A DNA stretch of 47,986 nt from a virus. Below are positions 6,466 through 14,532 of the stretch, one piece after another; position 1 is the stretch's first letter; every line of letters begins with the position of its first letter. The stretch spans positions 1 through 47,986 of IMG/VR virus record IMGVR_UViG_3300033553_000668. One strand, given 5' to 3'. The notes under the pieces are model-generated. The model was not told the DNA's origin. It made no database searches and saw only the letters and a program-made list of their open reading frames with translations. The translations under genes and the position numbers were made by a program.

Positions 6466-6995
6466 GCACTCTTGTCAAAAAAAATCCAAAGTTCCCGGGA
6501 TTTTCGGTTTTCATTATCCTGTTGATCCTTGCGCTCCTGGTAGGAGGATGCAAATCAAAAAAGAAACTGGTTGAAAAAAAGGAGGAAACGGTAAGTGTGT
6601 TGCAAAGCAATGACATTAAAACCGAGGAACAAATCAAAGCGGATGTGAAGCTGTACACGGTTTCCAGTTCTGAAAAAATAACTATTACCCCAAGTAATAA
6701 TGGCAAGCCGGCCAGGGTGATCAAAGGAAAGGACACGATGGATATTTTCAATGCCCAAGTGGTTATTGAAAATAACAGCACTGCAGAAACCAGGGAGGAT
6801 AAAACAGTTACCGGAAGATCCACCAGTGATGGATCTACAACAAAGATTGAAGCTGTCACCAAAGAAAAATCAACAGATATAAAAAAGACAGGCACTCATC
6901 CTTTATTGATTTGGGGAGGATTGCTATTGCTATTGATCATTATAATACTGGCCGTGGCCCGGTATTATTTCAAAAAACAGATCCCATTTCTTTAA
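6462..6995 (+). CDS. Candidate unimolecular spanin (lipoprotein plus C-terminal TM), 177 aa
   Basis: N-terminal signal with lipobox L-V-G-G-C (Cys 30), so the mature N-terminus would be lipid-anchored in the outer membrane. A 115-residue polar, Ser/Thr/Lys-rich periplasmic linker follows. A strong transmembrane helix lies at about 147-168 with a basic tail (YYFKKQIPFL). One chain tethered in both membranes is the defining layout of u-spanins such as phage T1 gp11. It follows holin, endolysin and a small membrane gene, where spanins belong. Longer than T1 gp11 (131 aa). Topology is seen; membrane fusion activity is inferred. Confidence 0.65.
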   Translation: MSTLVKKNPKFPGFSVFIILLILALLVGGCKSKKKLVEKKEETVSVLQSNDIKTEEQIKADVKLYTVSSSEKITITPSNNGKPARVIKGKDTMDIFNAQVVIENNSTAETREDKTVTGRSTSDGSTTKIEAVTKEKSTDIKKTGTHPLLIWGGLLLLLIIIILAVARYYFKKQIPFL

Positions 6996-7008
6996 ACCTG
7001 AAAAACGT

Positions 7009-7043
7009 GTCACACCGTAAAACTACCCCAACCTATACTTTAG
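7009..7043 (+). promoter_or_regulatory. Late promoter 2 (capsid operon)
   Basis: GTCACACCGTAA at 7009-7020 (one change from the consensus) and TACTTTAG at 7036-7043, at the same spacing as the other copies. Leader to the ATG at 7062 is about 14 nt. Confidence 0.75.
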
Positions 7044-7061
7044 CCCTAAACACGCATACTT

Positions 7062-7940
7062 ATGAAGATTAACCCCGTCTTATCAGAAATATATCGAGGC
7101 CTTTGGCTTCTCGATGTAAACAGTATTGTAAGCTTTGCCCCGGTTATTTCAAAAATACTTGCTGGTGAGGAAATCATCTTTGAGAAAACCACTTCAGCTA
7201 TTTTGAGCCTTACCGATAAAAATGGGAAAAGACTAAAGGCAGATGAAGAGGGAGGAATTGAAATTCCTATGGGATCTATTGCTGAAGTAAGTATGATGGG
7301 TCCCGTTTTAAAGAATGGGGATTTTTGCACTTATGGAGCCGATCATATTGTAGCAGCGCTACGATTTGCCAATGAGAACAAAAATATTAAAGGCATCGTC
7401 TTTAATATAGATGGTCCCGGTGGATCTGTTAATGCAATTGGTCCTTTCCTGCAGTTTGCCAGGGAAAAGAAAAAGCCAGTGGTAGGATTAATAGACAGCG
7501 CCTATAGTCTTCATTATTGGGCAGCCGTTACCGTGTGTGACGTGATCCTGGCCGATAATGATGTAAGTGCAGGAACCGGCAGCGTTGGGATTGTTTCTTC
7601 TTTTGTAGACAGCCGACCTGTGATGGAAGCCAAAGGCTACAAGTTCCACGATATCTACCCTGTTGAATCCGAACATAAGAACCAAGCTTTTAACCTTGCA
7701 AGGGAAGGGAAATATGATATGATCAAGGAGGAGATCCTTTCTCCCGTGGCCAGAAAATTTCAGGCTGCAGTAAAAGCCGGAAGGCCAAATTTAAAAGAAG
7801 CTACAGGAGTACTTACAGGAAAAACCTTTAACGCAGATCTATCCCTGGAATATGGAATGATTGACGGCATTGGATCCTTTAAGGATGCAAAGGAGCGCAT
7901 TGACATTTTAAACGAATTGAAAATTTTTACCAATAATTAA
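7062..7940 (+). CDS. S49-family prohead protease, 292 aa
   Basis: SppA-like serine peptidase: NIDGPGGSV (about 115-123) is the oxyanion/substrate region. The catalytic Ser is probably Ser149 in DSAYSLHYWAA, followed by D-V-I-L-A-D and A-G-T-G-S-V-G-I-V, which matches the SppA G-S-I-G core. Such enzymes mature the capsid by removing scaffold or delta domains inside proheads, and they typically precede the major capsid gene, as here. The usual A-S-G-x-Y-Y around the nucleophile is changed to Y-S-L-H-Y-W, but the serine is kept. Cytoplasmic, no signal peptide. Confidence 0.85.
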   Translation: MKINPVLSEIYRGLWLLDVNSIVSFAPVISKILAGEEIIFEKTTSAILSLTDKNGKRLKADEEGGIEIPMGSIAEVSMMGPVLKNGDFCTYGADHIVAALRFANENKNIKGIVFNIDGPGGSVNAIGPFLQFAREKKKPVVGLIDSAYSLHYWAAVTVCDVILADNDVSAGTGSVGIVSSFVDSRPVMEAKGYKFHDIYPVESEHKNQAFNLAREGKYDMIKEEILSPVARKFQAAVKAGRPNLKEATGVLTGKTFNADLSLEYGMIDGIGSFKDAKERIDILNELKIFTNN

Positions 7941-7962
7941 TTAATCCTTTAAATCTAAAACT

Positions 7963-10152
7963 ATGAAGCTTAAAATGATGGCGACCACCGTCGCTTTTTT
8001 ATCAAGCCTCTTCAGCTGGAATAAGCTTCCCGTTGTAGACGGCAAATTCTCCCTGAGTGAGGATGAAAATTCCCAGCTTGAAACCAAGCTTGGTGCTAAA
8101 ACAGCCCAGGAGGTTGTAGATGCTATTAATAAAGAAATAGCACAAATTACTGCTAATACCCAGGACAATGAAGCCCTTAATGCAGCCAATGAAGAATTGG
8201 AAAAAGTAAAGGCTGAAGTCCAAGCGATGCTTGATCAAACAAATCTTTCTGAGGAAGAGAAGAAAGATATGCAAGCCGGCAATGGAGAAAACCCTGCAGA
8301 TCTTACTGCTAAACTTAAAGTTTTACAGAAAGCTCAGAAAAATCAGGATGCCATTATTGCCAAACTTTTAGAGGATCCAGAAGGTGATTCTCCGGAAGCA
8401 ATAATTAAAAGGAATGCTAAAAATATGACACATAGTGCTACGCATTTATTTGCTTCAGGTAAGCAATATGATGCATTTGAAAAACGCCCTTGGAACCAAA
8501 GGTTGCGAGATGGCGGTATGAATGCCACAGATTTCAATGCTGATGGAACTATTCCATTACTTCAGGATGATGTTGCGCATTTTGTAAGAGAAAATCCTGC
8601 AGCTCTTGAAAGCTTGTTTAATGATTTTGCTGAACTGCCAAAAGAATGGTCCAGAGCAAGCGGAGTTTTAGACAGAAGATCCAGCGGAAGGATAATTCCT
8701 GACGAGATCGTTCAAGGCCGTAAAAAAGGTTGGTCCCCAAAAAACAATTTTAAAATTGCAGCTGAAGAAGGAAGAGTTTTCCGTAAGAAAATAGACATCA
8801 CTTTTGATGGTTATGAATTACAGGAAATTGAAAACACCTGGATTAGAAGCGAAAACAAAGTAGGATCTCATCCTTGGAAAATGTCTTTCATAGGAACTTT
8901 ACTTACTGAGCTTGTGAAGCAACAAAAGCTTGACGACAGAAGAGCCCAGATCAACGGTATCTATGCTGAAACTCCAGAAGGTGAAGGAAAAGCAGGAAGA
9001 GCTGTAAACTCTCAGGATGGTCTTCTTTTCTTATACTGGATGTACAGAGACGTATTGAAAAAATACCGTCCGTTCCAATTAGGAGAGGTTACAAAAGCCA
9101 ACATTTTGGATTATGTAAAAGCCTTGATCGAATCTGTTCCTGAAGAGGATAGAAAAGCAAGTGGACTGGAGCTGCAAATTTCTACAGAGAAATTACAGTG
9201 GTACCGTGAAAAAGCCGGAATGGTTTACCAGTTGCATATGAGCAATGATGAAGGTAGAATGGAATACAAGAGAAACCATCCTATTGATTATCCAAATATC
9301 ATCTTCCAGGAACTTACAGATATGACGAAGACCAGCTTTATGGCGATCACTCAGTCTAAGAACGTGGAGATAATGGATTACAATGTTTCTGAAAAAGGAA
9401 AGTTCACTGTAACTCACGATAAGAGAGATACAAACATATTTGCAGATTACCGTTTGGGAATCCGTTTGCAATTTGTTGGAACTAAATTGTTACCAGGGGA
9501 ACCAGCTGCTTTTGAGAAGCAAGTGGTTTGGAGTAATGATGTGCCAATTTTTGACTCTTCAGTAACTGTTCCTGCATTTGATTTAGGTACCGGGATATTG
9601 AATGTTCACTATAACAACATCAAAATTGATGCTGATTATAAAACTGATATCGCTGCTATTGAAGGAGCTACCGCAGGTACTATTGTAAAGATCACAGGAA
9701 ACACTTCTTTGGCCGCTGTTAAGAATTTAAAGAACAATGCTCAGTTGCTTTTAACTGGAGATTTCCCTTTAAATAATGGTGGTACCATCACCCTGTATGT
9801 TCAGGCTGACGGGAAGTTAAAAGAACTTAGCCGTACCAATGAGCCAGCTGTAACAGCTTCAGCTTCCAGCGGTGAATTCATTGGTGAAACTGTAGATGCC
9901 AAATCTGGAACTGATTTCTATTACACAGGTGCAGCGAGCGCAAACCTTGCTGAGATCATCAATGGAGTAGATGGTAAGACCATTAAAATTTACGGTAATG
10001 ATGCCGCAGGAGTAAGCTTTACTGTTGCCAATGTTGCCGGAAATGTAGCCGTATCTGCAAATGCTGTTTTAGCATCTAAAGCAGACTTCATTGAACTTGT
10101 AAGAGTTGATGGAGTATGGATGGAAGTAAGCCGCACAATTGCTGCAGTTTAA
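7963..10152 (+). CDS. Major capsid protein with N-terminal scaffold and C-terminal repeat domains, 729 aa
   Basis: Residues about 20-160 are charged and coiled-coil rich (LEKVKAEVQAMLDQTNLSEE), like a fused scaffold or delta domain. About 160-555 forms the likely HK97-fold shell domain. The remaining 170 residues contain two related beta domains, each ending in a strand pair with E-h-S-R-T (KELSRT near 640, MEVSRT near 725). Far longer than a typical 300-400 residue capsid protein because of both additions. The upstream S49 protease could remove the N-terminal part. Clean codon use and position directly after the protease support high expression. Confidence 0.82.
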   Translation: MKLKMMATTVAFLSSLFSWNKLPVVDGKFSLSEDENSQLETKLGAKTAQEVVDAINKEIAQITANTQDNEALNAANEELEKVKAEVQAMLDQTNLSEEEKKDMQAGNGENPADLTAKLKVLQKAQKNQDAIIAKLLEDPEGDSPEAIIKRNAKNMTHSATHLFASGKQYDAFEKRPWNQRLRDGGMNATDFNADGTIPLLQDDVAHFVRENPAALESLFNDFAELPKEWSRASGVLDRRSSGRIIPDEIVQGRKKGWSPKNNFKIAAEEGRVFRKKIDITFDGYELQEIENTWIRSENKVGSHPWKMSFIGTLLTELVKQQKLDDRRAQINGIYAETPEGEGKAGRAVNSQDGLLFLYWMYRDVLKKYRPFQLGEVTKANILDYVKALIESVPEEDRKASGLELQISTEKLQWYREKAGMVYQLHMSNDEGRMEYKRNHPIDYPNIIFQELTDMTKTSFMAITQSKNVEIMDYNVSEKGKFTVTHDKRDTNIFADYRLGIRLQFVGTKLLPGEPAAFEKQVVWSNDVPIFDSSVTVPAFDLGTGILNVHYNNIKIDADYKTDIAAIEGATAGTIVKITGNTSLAAVKNLKNNAQLLLTGDFPLNNGGTITLYVQADGKLKELSRTNEPAVTASASSGEFIGETVDAKSGTDFYYTGAASANLAEIINGVDGKTIKIYGNDAAGVSFTVANVAGNVAVSANAVLASKADFIELVRVDGVWMEVSRTIAAV

Positions 10153-10181
10153 TTGTATAACGAATCTAAATAATTAGAAAT

Positions 10182-11018
10182 ATGTATGTATTAAAGTCAG
10201 TGCCACAACCGCAGAATACTTCTGCGGGGGCACCAACTCCAAAAGATTCCAATGTTACCATCTTTGATGCTAACGATGTATTGGCGTGGCCAACTCCCGA
10301 TGCGGGAGGTGTGAACCTGCTTGGAAATTATGTATTGAAGCCAGGAGCTAAAATGCATAAATTATATATGACCCCTTCAAAACAAGCCGCTTCTTTTGAA
10401 AGCGACGGTGATGAAGATGCCGTAGGGATCACTCAGAAATTTGAAGGATCTTTCCCTGGTGACAGCGTAGAGATAAGAGAGTTTGTAAAAAACAATCTTG
10501 GAAGAAACCTGATCATTGCTTACGGAACTTGTAGAGATACAAACAAAACCGTATGCGGTACCAAGTGTTCACCAATGAAGTTAAAGCCAACTTTTACTTC
10601 TAACGGTGATGGTACTATGCACACGTTGGTATTTGAGCAGTATATGAAGACTGACCAGGTGCCTTACAACTATACCGGAAGCACTTCATTTGCTGAAGCT
10701 TTTGCAGCTGCAGATGAAAACCTTAGCCTTCTTGTAGCCAATGGTACATCTTACCAATTACCTGCTTTTGCAGTTGAATTGGGAACTGCCCTTGATGTTG
10801 CTGCTTTGGATCTTGCTCACGGAGCTGTTGTTAGCCTTATTGGTGGAGGTGGAGCTTTCCCTGCTGTTTTAAGCAGTGGAGTTCAAACCGGAGCGCCTGC
10901 AGTAAATGTGGTACTTAAAGAAGATACTGATTGGACAGCATTGCAAAATGCTACAATTAGTCTTGAAGTATTCGTTGCCGGTGCAACCACGTATCTAATA
11001 GAGCGTTCAAGAAGTTAA
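10182..11018 (+). CDS. Tail-tube-like structural protein with C-terminal display domain, 278 aa
   Basis: Starts at ATG 10182; a second ATG 4 bases on is out of frame. Residues 1-165 form a beta-rich domain with a Cys cluster (GTCRDTNKTVCGTKCSP, about 117-133). Residues about 175-278 form a domain resembling the C-terminal modules of the capsid protein, ending LIERSRS. A tail-tube or major decoration protein fits its size and its place right after the capsid gene. A strong terminator follows. I favour tail tube, with decoration protein as the alternative. Confidence 0.5.
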   Translation: MYVLKSVPQPQNTSAGAPTPKDSNVTIFDANDVLAWPTPDAGGVNLLGNYVLKPGAKMHKLYMTPSKQAASFESDGDEDAVGITQKFEGSFPGDSVEIREFVKNNLGRNLIIAYGTCRDTNKTVCGTKCSPMKLKPTFTSNGDGTMHTLVFEQYMKTDQVPYNYTGSTSFAEAFAAADENLSLLVANGTSYQLPAFAVELGTALDVAALDLAHGAVVSLIGGGGAFPAVLSSGVQTGAPAVNVVLKEDTDWTALQNATISLEVFVAGATTYLIERSRS

Positions 11019-11049
11019 AAATTGTCGTTGTTTTGTTTATGTTAGTCGG

Positions 11050-11080
11050 AAAAGCCCCTGCATTTGCAGGGGCTTTTTTG
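11050..11080 (+). terminator. Strong intrinsic terminator after the capsid operon
   Basis: AAGCCCCTGCA and TGCAGGGGCTT form a perfect 11-bp stem with a 2-base TT centre, followed by a T-run. Ends the 7062-11018 unit directly before late promoter 3. Confidence 0.9.
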
Positions 11081-11082
11081 TT

Positions 11083-11117
11083 GTCACACCTTAACATAAG
11101 GGTATTTGCAATATTTA
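11083..11117 (+). promoter_or_regulatory. Late promoter 3 (terminase unit)
   Basis: GTCACACCTTAA at 11083-11094; at the class spacing lies AATATTTA (11110-11117), the weakest -7 box of the set. It starts 3 bases after the preceding terminator region, so the 11151 gene needs its own promoter. Confidence 0.72.
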
Positions 11118-11150
11118 CACTTCAATAATATCCACAAAACCAATTTTACA

Positions 11151-12074
11151 ATGAAAGATCAAGTAATTAAATTTTTAGGGGACCTGCCAAAGTCTGCCTC
11201 AGAGCAATTTAACCAGGCACTGGAACTTTTGAGAAAAAGTAAAAATCACGATGCCGGCAAGGTTCGTTATTATAACACCCTTGGCCTTTCTCCGGATAGA
11301 CTGGAGAGCTTGCTTTATGACTTAAAGCAATTGCATAGTGTAACTGATATTCAGTTAGCCAATGCCAGGAGAAAACCAAAAGCTGAAAAATCCAAGGTAA
11401 TTTTAATTGCAGGTGGATCCTCTTCAATAGATATTGAAGCATTTGCAAAAGAAGTTATTGCTTTTGATTTAAGTAAAGCTTCAGAGGAAGAAATAAGCGC
11501 AGCTGCAGATCAAATTATTTTTGTGATGTGTTCTGGTGTAGTTCCTGAGCACAGACCGTTTGGAGTTCCTGACAGTGTATTTATAAAAGAATTTCAGACA
11601 GTTTTGAGTGAAGTCGAAAGTGTAGAGGAGTTAACAGCTCTTATAGAAGAAATTCAGAAGCAAAGCCAGGAACCTGAAAATTTGTTATCCAATCATCCAG
11701 AAGGAGATCCGCTGGGAAATCTTGATAATTCATCCTTAGAAATAGATGTTAAGGATCCTGTTGAAGTAAAATCTGAAGAAAAAAAGGAGGCTACTGCCCA
11801 GGAGAAACCCGAAGCTCCAGATGAGGAAAAAAAGGAAGCTCCTGTAGTGGAAGAAAAAACCGAAGCTCCTACCCAGGAGAAGGAAGAAGACCAGCCTGTA
11901 GATCCCTTTAAACAAAAGCTTGATGATTTTGATTTAGCTGCAGAGAAATACAACAGCATCAAATCTTTTGCTGCTGAAGTTTCCAATGCAATAGGAGTAG
12001 ATCCTGCAGATCAAAAAGCTGCTACCCTTAAAGCTTTTATTGAGGAGGCAAAAAAAAAGTTTACCCAGAGTTAG
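11151..12074 (+). CDS. Virion-assembly protein with Pro/Glu-rich linker, 307 aa (zero-frame product)
   Basis: ATG 11151 chosen; the in-frame TTG at 11106 lies inside the promoter. N-terminal about 180 residues are mixed alpha/beta. About 190-245 is a low-complexity acidic linker with repeated EKKEA/EEKTEAP units, then a helical tail of about 60 residues. Near the 3' end AAAAAAAAAG forms the slippery heptamer A-AAA-AAG in this frame. The -1 frame is open there and runs to 12556, so a 468-residue extended form is likely. Family not recognised. Confidence 0.75.
   Translation: MKDQVIKFLGDLPKSASEQFNQALELLRKSKNHDAGKVRYYNTLGLSPDRLESLLYDLKQLHSVTDIQLANARRKPKAEKSKVILIAGGSSSIDIEAFAKEVIAFDLSKASEEEISAAADQIIFVMCSGVVPEHRPFGVPDSVFIKEFQTVLSEVESVEELTALIEEIQKQSQEPENLLSNHPEGDPLGNLDNSSLEIDVKDPVEVKSEEKKEATAQEKPEAPDEEKKEAPVVEEKTEAPTQEKEEDQPVDPFKQKLDDFDLAAEKYNSIKSFAAEVSNAIGVDPADQKAATLKAFIEEAKKKFTQS
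12053..12059 (+). other. Slippery heptamer A-AAA-AAG for -1 frameshifting
   Basis: In the zero frame the codons are GCA-AAA-AAA-AAG-TTT, ideal for tandem -1 slippage. GAGGAGG lies immediately upstream (12042-12048), comparable to the Shine-Dalgarno-like stimulator of dnaX but closer. The zero-frame stop comes 12 bases later. A weak stem AGGAA/TTCCT lies at 12086-12105. Confidence 0.65.
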
Positions 12075-12556
12075 AAAATAGTTTTAGGAACCAATATCCT
12101 TTCCTGGACAAAGAAGATTGTCCTGATGAATTTAAAATATTGGTAGCTGATAAAATTTCAGCGTTCCGGAAGTTTGAAAAACTTCACCCGGAGCTTACAA
12201 AGAAAGCCAAGGCGGGCGCTGAAATAGATTTTGAAACATTGGGTAATGCAGTTCAAAATTTTGAACTAAACAGGCAGATTTGGGAGGAGCTTGATTATTA
12301 CGAGGAGCACGGAGAAGTTTTGGGGAATCACCCAAAATTGAGAAGGTTAAAGCTTGAGCAGGACATTTCTTTATATGATCGTTTTGAAGCTCTTAACCGT
12401 AGGAATAATCTTCGCACTTACATCTCCAGGGATTCAAAAGCCTTGAAGAAAATGAAGTCCGGAAAGGAAAAAGATGCTTTTGCATTTACCCTGGAGGGAT
12501 TCATTTTGGAGAGAGATCTGCTTGAAAAAAAATTTAAGTTAAATGGCGAAAAATAG
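12059..12556 (+). CDS. -1 frame extension of the 11151 gene, 165 codons
   Basis: The frame is open from 12044 to 12556 but has no ATG before codon 128 or so; only a weak TTG at 12140. Entered by -1 slip it reads VYPELENSFRNQYPFLDKED and continues as a charged helical domain (HPELTKKAKAG, NHPKLRRLKLEQD) to LNGEK. The fused protein would have 468 residues. If instead the A-run is miscalled by one base, this would be a single ordinary gene. Either way it is not an independent gene with a normal start. Confidence 0.7.
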   Translation, partial: VYPELENSFRNQYPFLDKEDCPDEFKILVADKISAFRKFEKLHPELTKKAKAGAEIDFETLGNAVQNFELNRQIWEELDYYEEHGEVLGNHPKLRRLKLEQDISLYDRFEALNRRNNLRTYISRDSKALKKMKSGKEKDAFAFTLEGFILERDLLEKKFKLNGEK

Positions 12557-13172
12557 ATATTTTGATATATCAGCTCTGAAGGATCCTTCCCCCGCGAAGG
12601 ATCCTCATCGCCACTTTGAAAGTAAATATCTACTGGCCCACTTTGAGAATGTAAATAAGCTGGAGGGAAATCTGAAGCGGTTACCTACCCCTGAAGAATT
12701 CTTTTTTCTCCAGACTAACAATTCGTTTAATGCATTCACTTTTCTTCCCTTTGTTTGCAAATACCAGAAAGTACGCAGGCTTTATGCCAGTACTTACAGT
12801 ATTAGCAGGAAAGTGATCACTGCGTTAATGGAATTGCACAGCCGGGGTTTTGTGGACGAAATAACTCTTTTAATATCTGACAGTATGATAAAGCGAAACC
12901 CAATGACCATTGATGTGTTATTGAGTGTAGCATCTGCCAATAAGAATTTAAATGTGTTATTCGGTTGGAACCATTCCAAAGTGTGCCTTTTAGAAACTAA
13001 GGATGATTTTTTTGTAATAGAAGGATCCGGCAATTGGAGTGATAATGCTGCCATTGAGCAGTACACCTTTGCAAATTGTAAGGGCCTTTATGATTTTAGG
13101 ATGGAACTTTTTGCGCCAGAGAAAGCCAGGCAAACTGCCACCGGTGGACATTTGGAAGTAATCAATAATTGA
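12543..13172 (+). CDS. Phospholipase-D-like (HKD) protein, 209 aa
   Basis: One clear HKD motif: H144-S-K146, then an acidic patch, G161-S-G-N164-W and E172 (HSKVCLLE...IEGSGNWSDNAAIE), the PLD-superfamily layout H-x-K-x4-D-x6-G-S-x-N. PLD enzymes cut phosphodiester bonds in lipids or DNA and need two HKD motifs, so this one should work as a dimer. The family also includes nucleases such as Nuc. It is next to the packaging genes, so a DNA role is plausible but unproven. Overlaps the previous gene by 14 bases. Confidence 0.75.
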   Translation: MAKNRYFDISALKDPSPAKDPHRHFESKYLLAHFENVNKLEGNLKRLPTPEEFFFLQTNNSFNAFTFLPFVCKYQKVRRLYASTYSISRKVITALMELHSRGFVDEITLLISDSMIKRNPMTIDVLLSVASANKNLNVLFGWNHSKVCLLETKDDFFVIEGSGNWSDNAAIEQYTFANCKGLYDFRMELFAPEKARQTATGGHLEVINN

Positions 13173-13176
13173 GGAT

Positions 13177-13557
13177 ATGGAAATTTTAATGTTTTTATTA
13201 TGGCTTGTAATAGGGGCTTCTACAGCTATTAGTTGTTACAACACTTATGTTCAAACTAAAAGATGCCGTAAGCTTTTAAACAAATTAAAAGATGCGGAAA
13301 AAAATAGAAGTGAAGGAATAATTAAAATGTATGAATTCATCCTCTCCAGGGCATTAAATTCAGAAAGCATTGAGGATTGTAAGGCTAATGAGGCTTTTGA
13401 TCTCTATGTAAACATTAATGAATTGTATTACATTCTTTCAATGTATCACAATAAAACTTTTGAGGATTTTAATGCAAAAATGAGAAGTGCTTTCCCAGAC
13501 GATTATGGATGTGATGCTGATGATGTTGAGCTTCCTAAATTTCCTGCAAAAGAATAA
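13177..13557 (+). CDS. Membrane-anchored hypothetical protein, 126 aa
   Basis: N-terminal hydrophobic helix (MEILMFLLWLVIGASTAISC), then a coiled-coil-like charged stretch (KLLNKLKDAEKNRSEGIIKM) and an acidic C-terminus (DDYGCDADDVELPKFPAKE). Starts 4 bases after the PLD-like gene. Unusual to find a membrane protein between virion-assembly and terminase genes; it could be an accessory gene. Function unknown. Confidence 0.65.
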   Translation: MEILMFLLWLVIGASTAISCYNTYVQTKRCRKLLNKLKDAEKNRSEGIIKMYEFILSRALNSESIEDCKANEAFDLYVNINELYYILSMYHNKTFEDFNAKMRSAFPDDYGCDADDVELPKFPAKE

Positions 13558-13559
13558 TA

Positions 13560-13895
13560 ATGATTGAAGATGTAAGACTTTCCCAGGAGGAATTTGAACA
13601 GATAGAAGATCTGGCCGCCTGCAATTATTCCCCGGAACAAATTGCAAGGTATCTTGAAATTCCCCGAGCTGATTTTATGGCCGCCTGGTATAAGCCTAAA
13701 CATTTGGTTAGGATCCATTATAATAAAGGGCAGCTGGTAGCAGATGCCGAAATAAATATGAAAGCCCTGGAAACTGCAAAAGCCGGTAATCTTACCGCGA
13801 TGCAGATCTACCAGAAGAACAGGGAAATGGTGACACTGGAAAACCTTAAAAAATTAATCCTGTTTGGAGGGGAAAATTTTGAAGATGATGAATAA
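13560..13895 (+). CDS. Putative small terminase subunit (HTH), 111 aa
   Basis: N-terminal helix-turn-helix (residues about 17-45: ACNYSPEQIARYLEIPRADF then MAAWY) like the DNA-recognition domain of small terminases. It is followed by a helical region (AEINMKALETAKAGNLTAMQ) suited to oligomerisation. The large subunit gene is two genes downstream. TerS would recognise the packaging start site, which may lie in 18.66-18.93 kb. Small size is normal. Assignment by fold pattern and neighbourhood. Confidence 0.65.
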   Translation: MIEDVRLSQEEFEQIEDLAACNYSPEQIARYLEIPRADFMAAWYKPKHLVRIHYNKGQLVADAEINMKALETAKAGNLTAMQIYQKNREMVTLENLKKLILFGGENFEDDE

Positions 13896-14532
13896 ACTTC
13901 CGGTAAAAAATATACAGGATATTGACTTGGACACCATCTATGATTTTGTAGATAATGGTGACCGCAGTAAAGCTCCCCAGGAAATAATAGATTACCTGGA
14001 CCTTATGGATAAAATAAGGGGAATGAGCCTACGAATAGACCGGTACGGAAGTAAAGATGCTATTGTTAATCACTTGATTAAAATAGAAGGCCTCTCCCGG
14101 TTCTTGGCCAATAAAGCATACAATCAGTCAATGGAATATTTCTATGCAGATAGCGATATTTCAAAGGAAGCCTGGAGAAACATTTTAGCTCAGCGAATGG
14201 ATAAGAATTACGCCATTGCTCAGCTGCTTGTAAAGGATGTTTCAGATGCCAAGAAAGTGAATGATATGATCAAGGATATGGGTATTGCTTTAGGTTTACA
14301 CCTTCCAGATCCCGAGCCGGTACCAGAGGGAGCATATCAAAGGCCAACGAAAATTTACACTTTATCTATGGAGGATCTGGGCAAAGTGCCACAGAGTAAA
14401 AAGGAGCTGAGGGAATTTATTATGCAAATGCCTGAAGTATCTGAGAAAGTAAAATTAATGGCGCTGCAGGAAGCTCTACTGGAGCCTATGAATCTTTTCC
14501 CTGAAGAAAATGAAGATCCCCGAAAGTCTTAA
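13885..14532 (+). CDS. Terminase-associated hypothetical protein, 215 aa
   Basis: I start at ATG 13885 (ATGATG, overlapping the previous gene by 11 bases), not at the in-frame TTG 13864. All-helical, acidic protein without a recognised domain. It lies between the two terminase subunit genes and overlaps the large subunit by 23 bases, so the three are likely co-translated. It might be part of the small-subunit complex. Confidence 0.7.
   Translation: MMNKLPVKNIQDIDLDTIYDFVDNGDRSKAPQEIIDYLDLMDKIRGMSLRIDRYGSKDAIVNHLIKIEGLSRFLANKAYNQSMEYFYADSDISKEAWRNILAQRMDKNYAIAQLLVKDVSDAKKVNDMIKDMGIALGLHLPDPEPVPEGAYQRPTKIYTLSMEDLGKVPQSKKELREFIMQMPEVSEKVKLMALQEALLEPMNLFPEENEDPRKS

Noticed and set aside
11106-11150. 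TTG start for the 307-aa assembly protein
   Set aside because: It falls within the -7 region of late promoter 3, so it could not be in the mRNA.
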